From Candidatus Kaistia colombiensis (GTDB taxonomy: Bacteria > Pseudomonadota > Alphaproteobacteria > Rhizobiales > Kaistiaceae): a stretch of 64,000 bases of DNA. The stretch is taken from contig CP119318.1 in assembly GCA_029203105.1 (NCBI GenBank), positions 3,052,501 to 3,116,500 on the forward strand. The letters run 5' to 3'. The first letter of the stretch is position 1. Each line of letters begins with the position of its first letter. Shown piece after piece: positions 58,294 through 64,000 of this stretch. The notes below the pieces were generated by a model. The model did no database searches. It saw only the letters and a list, made by a program, of their open reading frames with translations, and was not told the origin of the DNA. The translations under genes and the position numbers were made by a program.

Positions 58294-59400
58294 CGCCTGG
58301 TTCTGCGGCGCTCGCCGCCGCTGACGATACCCGCAGGCCAAGACGAACGTCGTATGCGCCATGGCAGGAGCCGCGAGGCCAGCCATCATCAACGGCGCCG
58401 ACGCTCTCGTGACGATTCCAGCAATGCCAACAGCGCCGAGAATCGCGGCGATAGCGATCAGCAGCGCGGTCGCCAGCATCGGCGACGCCCCGGAATCCAA
58501 CAGCAGATGATGCAGATGCCTCCGATCCGCCGCCATCGGACTGCGCCCGGCGAGCGGCCGCCGAACCATCAGGCTGAGCGTATCGATGGCCGGAATGGCG
58601 ACCAGCCAGAGCAGGGCGGGGAGCACCGCCACATCGCCCTCCGTCGCGATCGGGCTCGACGAAAGCTCCACGACAAGCGCCGCGACCGCGCATCCCAGCA
58701 TCATGCTGCCGGCATCACCCATGAAGGCGAGGGCGCGCGGCAGACCGGGACGGCGCAGGTTGAAGACGAGGAAGCCGAGGATAACGGCCAGCAGAAGCAG
58801 GCTGTCATCGACGAGCCGGGCATGGCCCGTCAGCGTACCGGCCAGCGCAAGCCCAGTGAGCGCGACCGCAGCGATGCCGCCGGCCAGTCCGTCCAGGCCG
58901 TCTATCATATTGAACGCATTGATGACCCCAACGACAAAGACGAGCGCGACGGGCATCGCGATCCAGCGGTGCATCGACATCGAAGCCGGAAGGTGCAGGA
59001 TGCCGACATCGGCGCGGATCTCCACGCCGAGCCCCAGCAGAATGCCGACGGCGATTATCTGCAGCGCCAGTTTCGGGAGCGCGCCCAATTCCCAACGGTC
59101 GTCCGCAACGCCGATCGCGACGAGCATCGCCAGTGCCCCGACAAACGGCCACGAGTCGAGACCGAGCGCGCCGGCCGGTCCAACGCCATCGGAGGACCCA
59201 AGTCCTTCGCGAACCGCCATGCCGGCGAGCAAGGCGATGAACATCGCGATCCCGCCACAAAGCGGCACGCGTCCGTGATGGACTTTTCGGGCCGTCGGCG
59301 TGTCGACCAGTCCGATCCGTGGGGCTACCCGGCAAAGCGCGGCGACCAGCGCCGCGGAAAGCAGGAAGGCAAGTGCCAGCGGAACGCTGCCGATCGACAT
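58264..59400 (-). CDS. WecA-like undecaprenyl-phosphate sugar-1-phosphate transferase
   Basis: 378-aa polytopic enzyme of the MraY/WecA (PNPT) family that starts glycan assembly on undecaprenyl phosphate. About ten membrane helices. Cytoplasmic motifs include TARKVHHGRVPLCGGIAMF, the magnesium site VGVADDRWE, NAFNMIDGLDGLAGG, FMGDAGSMMLG and the basic ADRRHLHHLLLD loop. Its 3' end overlaps the converging glycosyltransferase by about 30 bases. A WbpL-type partner for the WbuB-like gene is plausible. Confidence 0.93.
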   Translation of the reverse strand: MSIGSVPLALAFLLSAALVAALCRVAPRIGLVDTPTARKVHHGRVPLCGGIAMFIALLAGMAVREGLGSSDGVGPAGALGLDSWPFVGALAMLVAIGVADDRWELGALPKLALQIIAVGILLGLGVEIRADVGILHLPASMSMHRWIAMPVALVFVVGVINAFNMIDGLDGLAGGIAAVALTGLALAGTLTGHARLVDDSLLLLAVILGFLVFNLRRPGLPRALAFMGDAGSMMLGCAVAALVVELSSSPIATEGDVAVLPALLWLVAIPAIDTLSLMVRRPLAGRSPMAADRRHLHHLLLDSGASPMLATALLIAIAAILGAVGIAGIVTRASAPLMMAGLAAPAMAHTTFVLACGYRQRRRAPQNQALAVSSEPAE

Positions 59401-59699
59401 GGGCGGGGCCCTTCATCGTGCTGCTGCGCGTGCCAACGGGACGCGGGGAAGACGCCGGAGGGCAGGGGGCCACGGCTCGAGCACGATAGGGCGGAGGCTG
59501 ATGGGCGGCCGATTCAGCCAAGTTGGCCGGATCGCCCGCCTTGCGAGGTAGACGGCAAGGGCGTCTACCTCGTTCGTATAGGGTGCTCAAGCGCGGGACT
59601 GGCGCGAGACGGGGAAGGATTGCAGACTGTCTTCAGCCGGACGCGGCGCATCCAACGACGCCGCGCCGTCTGGCAGTATTGCCGCCAAGGGAGGGCCGA

Positions 59700-59906
59700 A
59701 TGCCGTTCGTCAATATCCGTATCGTCAAGGAAGTCATTGCCAGCGATCCGGCGGGCAAGAAAGCGGCGATCGCCGCCAAGGTGACCGAAGCCATCAAGGA
59801 TGCCACCGGCCTCGCCGACAGCGACGTTTGGGTCGTCTTTGAGGAAGTGCTGGCGCGCGACTGGTATCTCGGCCCCAACAATGTTGAGACGTTGAGAAAG
59901 GGCTGA
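59700..59906 (+). CDS. 4-oxalocrotonate tautomerase family protein
   Basis: 68-aa tautomerase. After Met removal the N-terminal catalytic Pro is exposed (PFVNIRIVKEV), and the family pattern continues with KVTEAIKDATGLADSDVWVV and EEVLARDWYLGP. Substrate unknown. It is monocistronic and unrelated to the polysaccharide genes around it. Flanking gaps (59401-59699 and 59907-60102) hold no visible gene. Confidence 0.9.
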   Translation: MPFVNIRIVKEVIASDPAGKKAAIAAKVTEAIKDATGLADSDVWVVFEEVLARDWYLGPNNVETLRKG

Positions 59907-60102
59907 CGGCTCCGGTCGCGAGCCGGATCGGCAACAGAGGCAGGGTCGGCTGAGCCCTCGGTGACGGTGAAGCTCCTTCGCCCTGCCGCTCAGCGGCCGC
60001 ACGCAAGCGGAGCGTTGCCGAGCGAAATGGATACCGGTCCGCGTGAAACGCGACGAAACGAAGAGACAGAACGTTCAGCGTTTCCATGAAACGATGAACG
60101 TT

Positions 60103-60507
60103 CTAGTCGGTCTTTGCGCCCTTGCTCGACTTCGCCACCGATGAGGGATCGTCCCTGGATCCATCGGCGTTTCGGGTTCCATCCGCCTTTTCGCGGGCGA
60201 TGCGTTCGCGGCGCTCGGCGCGGCGGGCCGCGATCTCTTCGGGCGTGCTGATCTTCAGCGGCGGCAGGCCGGCTGCGGCCTCGATCAAAGCGAGATCCAC
60301 GCCCTCGGCGAGCAGGGCAGCCTTGAATTCGTCGCGGTGGGGCAGGACTGGCTCCTCGAGAAGGGACCCCAAACCATGGATGGAATGGCCCGTTTGCATC
60401 TTGGCGGCACGGCCCCGGCCGACAAGTCGTCCGCCAGAACTCGATCCGCAGCTGTAGGCACGCGCCCAAATCCGGTCAATAGCGAAGGCCGGGATCTCCC
60501 TGGCCAT
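60103..60507 (-). CDS. Hypothetical protein
   Basis: 134 aa, not recognised. REIPAFAIDRIWARAYSCG near the start and a charged helix (TPEEIAARRAERRERIAREK) near the end look like real protein, and LLAEGVDLALIEAAAGLPPL forms an amphipathic middle. The C-terminus is polar and probably disordered. No signal peptide or membrane helix. It follows the ExoF-like copy 2 on the same strand. Confidence is limited because GC-rich DNA makes spurious frames. Confidence 0.5.
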   Translation of the reverse strand: MAREIPAFAIDRIWARAYSCGSSSGGRLVGRGRAAKMQTGHSIHGLGSLLEEPVLPHRDEFKAALLAEGVDLALIEAAAGLPPLKISTPEEIAARRAERRERIAREKADGTRNADGSRDDPSSVAKSSKGAKTD

Positions 60508-60556
60508 GGAGGCGCTTGCGGGCAATCACCGCGGTGCTGAGCCTGTTGGATCATGC

Positions 60557-61822
60557 TCACCTTGTTGCGGCTCTCAGTTCGAGGCTGTTGGCGAGCGTCG
60601 CCTCGATCACGTCGCCGGGGAGAACCTCGGCGTCTTCGTCGACGGGCATCGGGCGCCATTCATTTCCAACCTTGCGAACGATGGTGATCTTCACCCCGGC
60701 GGTGCCATCCGGGAGCGGGGCCAGGTTGCCACCGCCCAGCGGGTGCAATTTCTCGCTGGCCGCGCGAAGCTTGATGCCGAGATCCGCCAAACGCACATTG
60801 GAATCCGTCAGATTCTGCGTCAGGGTGATCCGCTTCTGGTTGGCGGTCCGCTCCAGCTGGCGCGCATAGTCGCCTTGCTGGTATCGGGCACGCATCAGTT
60901 CCGCGGTCGTCTCCAGCCTGCGGCTGGAGGACATTAGAAGCGCCCGTCGGATATCGGCCATCCGGGTGTTGGTGAGATTGCCGGTTTCATAGAGCTTCTT
61001 TACCCGCGCCAGGTCCTCCTCGTCCGACTTTACGGCCTCTTCTTCGTCGTGTTCTCGCTTCAGCAGAATTTCGATCTGGTCGCCGGCACCTTTCAGCGCT
61101 TGCTCGAGATAAGCCTGCTCTCGCTGGCTATCGTCACGCGCGAGCCGCATTGCCTCGATCTCGCCCTGGGCGATGGCCGACACGGTGCCGGGAGGAAGCG
61201 GGGATCCCGCCGGGGCGCTGGCGTCGAAAGTCGGCCTGTCTTGAAGCTCGGCCTCGGTCCGCAGGTTCCGGAAATGCTCCCGGATGTAGTCCGTCCAGAG
61301 CGAGCCATAAATGCCCTGAAGATCGATCGGATCCTGAGCGGTCTGGTTCATGCGGGCCCGCATCACGCTGTATCCGCCGGCAACCGCGACGGCCTGCCGA
61401 ACTGTCATCAGGGGGCGGTAGGCCTGCTGGCCGGGCGTCAGCACATCGCCTTTGATGTAGATCGGGCGATAGTCCACGATCGCGGCGGTCACATCGCTGG
61501 ATTTGAGAAGGATTGCCTGCTCCCGCCCATCCGGAGTGCGGATGCGGAAGATTATCCCGGGCAAGGCCTGCTCCATGCGCGTCTGCAGTTCGGCGAGAGT
61601 CAGCCCGGCGACGTGCACCATGCCGACTTGCGGCAGCGCGACGGTGCCGTCGAGCTGGACCACGGCCTGGTGCGTCCCATCGGGAATGGTGGCTATATTG
61701 ATCTGCACGGTGTCGCCGGGAGAAATCTGGTACTCGGCTGCCGCCTCCGCCGCTCTGGCAACATGTGTTGCCGCGGCTATGGCGAATGCTGCTGCCAGCA
61801 CGATCTGTCGCATGAGGGTCAT
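60557..61822 (-). CDS. ExoF-like polysaccharide export protein (OPX family), copy 2
   Basis: 421 aa with a signal peptide (residues 1-25, ending ARA). Poly_export domain: YQISPGDTVQINIATIPDG, LPQVGMVHVAGLTLAELQ. SLBB-like segment: YIKGDVLTPGQQAYRPLMT. A long coiled coil (about residues 205-345) and a closing strand region follow. Weakly similar in layout to copy 1 but clearly diverged in sequence, so it probably serves a different polymer. It lies after the LegB-like gene. Confidence 0.88.
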   Translation of the reverse strand: MTLMRQIVLAAAFAIAAATHVARAAEAAAEYQISPGDTVQINIATIPDGTHQAVVQLDGTVALPQVGMVHVAGLTLAELQTRMEQALPGIIFRIRTPDGREQAILLKSSDVTAAIVDYRPIYIKGDVLTPGQQAYRPLMTVRQAVAVAGGYSVMRARMNQTAQDPIDLQGIYGSLWTDYIREHFRNLRTEAELQDRPTFDASAPAGSPLPPGTVSAIAQGEIEAMRLARDDSQREQAYLEQALKGAGDQIEILLKREHDEEEAVKSDEEDLARVKKLYETGNLTNTRMADIRRALLMSSSRRLETTAELMRARYQQGDYARQLERTANQKRITLTQNLTDSNVRLADLGIKLRAASEKLHPLGGGNLAPLPDGTAGVKITIVRKVGNEWRPMPVDEDAEVLPGDVIEATLANSLELRAATR

Positions 61823-61984
61823 TTTCCGGTATCTCCCACGGGATTGGAGCCCAGTTCCGTCGGCCAATCGAGCCGGGACACGAATTCCAGAACCGGGCCG
61901 CCGGGATTGTCCCAATTGCTTGACCAGATGATCTGCGACGCGTCCGGGGAGGGCGAGGCTCCAGCATATGAGCGCGCCCCAGTC

Positions 61985-62995
61985 TCACGTCATGTAACCC
62001 TTTTCGCGCCGCACGCGGCCCTGGTCGAGCCGGTCGTGCCACCAGGCGATCGTCTTCTCGACGCCGCTGCGCAGGCTGGTGCGCGCGTACCATCCCGTTT
62101 CGCTTTCAAACAGCGATGAGTCGGCCAGCAACGCACGGACCTCGGAATTCTTCGGCCGCAGGCGGCTCTTGTCGTGCTGCACCGCTTTTTTGCAGGCGCT
62201 GAGCTCGACGACCAGCGAAAGCAGGTCCGCGATCGTCACCGCTCGCTGGCTGCCGGCATTGTAGGCGCGGCCGAACTCGATGCTCTCCGAAGAACCGGCG
62301 GCGAGAAACGCCGCGGCCGTGTCTTCGACAAAGGTCAGGTCGCGGACCGGACTGGTGTCGCCCACCAGGATTGTCGCGCATTCGGGATCGAGCGCCTGCC
62401 GGATGATCGTTGGCAGAATGGCGCGCTCACTCTGTCGCGGACCGAACGTATTGAAGGGCCGCAAGATCGCGACGGGTACACCGTAACAGCGCGCATACGA
62501 TTCCGCCATCATGTCAGCGCCGATCTTGGAGGCCGAGTAAGGCGACTGGGCCTGAAGCGGATGCGATTCCCGGATCGGCATCGTGAGCGCGGTGCCATAG
62601 ACCTCGCTGGTCGAGGTATGGACGACGCGCTCAGTTCCCCATTCGCGCGCCGCTTCCAGGACATTCAGCGTGCCAATGACGTTGGTTTCGACATAGGACT
62701 GCGCCGCCGAATAGGAATACGGGATCGCGATCAATGCCGCCAAATGGAAGACCACCGCCTGGTCGCGCAGGATGCGGTTGATGAAGGCGCTGTCGCGCAC
62801 GTCACCGCGGATCAGCCTGAGTTCGCTGCGGATCGAATCCGGCACGTCGTCCAGCCAGCCATGACTGTCGAACGAGTTGTAAAGCGCCAGCGCCGTCACC
62901 TCGGCGCCTTCGCGAACAAGCGCCTCCGTGACATGCGAGCCGATGAACCCATCTGCGCCGGTTACAAGGACCTTCTTTCCCCGATACTGAATCAT
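61985..62995 (-). CDS. NAD-dependent 4,6-dehydratase, LegB-like
   Basis: 336-aa extended SDR. KKVLVTGADGFIGSHVTEAL, ALYNSFDSHGWLDD (characteristic of LegB), VFHLAALIAIPYSY, VHTSTSEVYGTA, the catalytic Tyr in SPYSASKIGADMMA, and RPFNTFGPRQSERA. LegB makes the 4-keto-6-deoxy intermediate in legionaminic-acid-type pathways. An aminotransferase lies just upstream. The ATG at 62995 fits the family; 63007 and 63019 are alternatives. Confidence 0.88.
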   Translation of the reverse strand: MIQYRGKKVLVTGADGFIGSHVTEALVREGAEVTALALYNSFDSHGWLDDVPDSIRSELRLIRGDVRDSAFINRILRDQAVVFHLAALIAIPYSYSAAQSYVETNVIGTLNVLEAAREWGTERVVHTSTSEVYGTALTMPIRESHPLQAQSPYSASKIGADMMAESYARCYGVPVAILRPFNTFGPRQSERAILPTIIRQALDPECATILVGDTSPVRDLTFVEDTAAAFLAAGSSESIEFGRAYNAGSQRAVTIADLLSLVVELSACKKAVQHDKSRLRPKNSEVRALLADSSLFESETGWYARTSLRSGVEKTIAWWHDRLDQGRVRREKGYMT

Positions 62996-63048
62996 CTTGC
63001 GCTCCATGGCGACGATCACGTTCTGGTTCGGTCAGGTGGCTCCCGGCA

Positions 63049-63741
63049 TCACGGTAGATGGCGTCGGGACTCTGGGTTCGGTGCGGCCGGCACCCAGCCC
63101 AGGATCGCCATCGCCCCGCGCGCCATCCAGGCGACGTCGGAGGCAATCGTGCGATGCGGGAAATAGGCGAGGTCCAGCTTGGCCTTCGCCGGAAACAGCA
63201 CCCGCCGGTAGAAGCGCGTCGGTTCCTCACTCGACGGATAGAGCCGCGCTTCATGGCGGAAGAGGACCTGGCTGGGACCGAGCAGCCCGGGCTTGTAGCG
63301 CAGAACGTCCTCATAGCCGCCGCGAAAGCAATCGATGAAGGCGAGGCTTTCGGGGCGTGGCCCGACGATCGCCATATCGCCGCTCAGGACATTCCATAGC
63401 TGCGGCAGTTCATCGAGCTTGGTGGCAGCCAGGATGCGCCCGCTCGGCGTCATGCGGCTGTCGTGCTCGACGGTCAGCGGGCAGCCGCTGGAATCGCAGC
63501 GTGTGTGGAATTTGCGGAACTTGTACATCCGGAACGGCCGGCCGCCGGCGCCAATGCGGGTTTGCGCGAAAAGGATCGGCCTCCCGCCTTCGAGATAGAG
63601 CACGAGCGCGATCAGCCCGAACAGCGGCGCCAGGACGATCACTGCCGAACCGGCAATGCCGAGGTCGAGCGCCCGTCGCACCCAGCCATGAACGGCGCCC
63701 GCGACGTCGGGCAGTTCCAGCGCGCCGTGCCGGATACTCAT
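63049..63741 (-). CDS. Priming sugar transferase (ExoY/WcaJ, PHPT family)
   Basis: 230-aa undecaprenyl-phosphate phosphoglycosyltransferase of the bacterial sugar transferase type. A reentrant helix (LDLGIAGSAVIVLAPLFGLI) is followed by PILFAQTRIGAGGRPFRMYKF, KLDELPQLWNVLSGDMAIVG and GPRPE. This is the small, single-domain form. It is the second priming enzyme in the window besides the WecA-like one. The start overlaps the aminotransferase stop by four bases. Confidence 0.93.
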   Translation of the reverse strand: MSIRHGALELPDVAGAVHGWVRRALDLGIAGSAVIVLAPLFGLIALVLYLEGGRPILFAQTRIGAGGRPFRMYKFRKFHTRCDSSGCPLTVEHDSRMTPSGRILAATKLDELPQLWNVLSGDMAIVGPRPESLAFIDCFRGGYEDVLRYKPGLLGPSQVLFRHEARLYPSSEEPTRFYRRVLFPAKAKLDLAYFPHRTIASDVAWMARGAMAILGWVPAAPNPESRRHLP

Positions 63742-64000
63742 GCGACCGACCCGTAATGCGGGAGGTTGATCGATGCCGCCAGCGCGGCCACAACGGCTTC
63801 GACCATCTTCGAGGTGATCTCTGGATGCAGGGGGATGGTTAATTCCCGCTGGGAGAACGCTTCCGTCTTCGGCAGGTGAATGTCAGGAAAACGCGCCCGA
63901 TACAGCGTCATCTCGTGCACGGGCGGATAGTGGATCGTGGTTTGGACGCCGTGCGTGCGCAGCCGGTCGATGACATCCTGCCTCTGCACGTTTTCTGGCA
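63738..64000 (-). CDS. DegT/DnrJ/EryC1-type sugar aminotransferase, C-terminal end only
   Basis: The last 86 codons of a PLP-dependent nucleotide-sugar aminotransferase. QDVIDRLRTHGVQTTIHYPP, HEMTLYRARFPDIHLPKTEA and ELTIPLHPEITSKMVEAVVA are the standard family ending. The N-terminal part with the PLP lysine lies beyond the window. With the LegB-like dehydratase it should make a 4-amino-6-deoxysugar. Confidence 0.9.
   Translation of the reverse strand, partial: PENVQRQDVIDRLRTHGVQTTIHYPPVHEMTLYRARFPDIHLPKTEAFSQRELTIPLHPEITSKMVEAVVAALAASINLPHYGSVA

Overview
The window is a 64 kb piece of a GC-rich alphaproteobacterial chromosome, most likely from the order Hyphomicrobiales (Rhizobiales). The evidence is gene order and family: a Pcm-like methyltransferase next to tolC, then popZ and valS; ftsB followed by a pyruvate dehydrogenase operon with lipoyl-bearing E1 beta and a DUF5076 gene; a fused ispDF; ntrBC followed by ntrYX, a D-amino-acid transaminase, hfq and hflX. 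The species cannot be named from the sequence alone.

Layout. 1-35 kb is conserved housekeeping DNA: the cobC end, tRNA-Cys, tolC, popZ, valS, a DEAD-box helicase, ftsB, pdhA-pdhB-DUF5076-pdhC-lpd, lipA, a RatA/COQ10-like gene, cinA, ispDF, dusB, ntrBC, ntrYX, dat, hfq, hflX, mazG, a cold-shock gene, a thermonuclease and a LuxR-type regulator. From 35 kb to the end is a surface-polysaccharide region. It holds a Wzc-like chain-length kinase, two ExoF/Wza-like export proteins, a Wzy-like polymerase, a Wzx-like flippase, two kinds of priming transferase (WecA-like and ExoY/WcaJ-like), at least five glycosyltransferases, and nucleotide-sugar genes (gmd and fcl for GDP-fucose; RfbF-like, C-methyltransferase, RfbC-like, SDR, LegB-like, DegT-like). 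A complete IS21-type element (39268-41751) sits between two truncated glycosyltransferase genes and has no visible target duplication.

How the genes work together. The pdh genes, lpd and lipA make and lipoylate the pyruvate dehydrogenase complex. NtrB/NtrC and NtrY/NtrX are two nitrogen or redox-responsive two-component pairs, here separated by an unrelated DEDDh-type exonuclease gene. In the polysaccharide region the nucleotide-sugar genes feed glycosyltransferases, and the flippase, polymerase and Wzc/ExoF proteins would assemble and export the polymer. A cluster of RfbF-like transferase, zinc-type C-methyltransferase, PIG-L deacetylase, RfbC-like epimerase, DUF4910 hydrolase and SDR looks like a pathway for an unusual, perhaps C-methyl-branched, sugar; this is the best candidate here for undescribed biochemistry.

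Caution on quality. Nine genes are broken by about nineteen small apparent indels, nearly all insertions, clustered at 5.5-13.6 kb and 52.5-53.7 kb with one more near 43.9 kb. They include essential genes (valS, ftsB, pdhABC), so they are most simply sequencing or assembly errors. I annotate these genes as single CDSs and give the place of each break.
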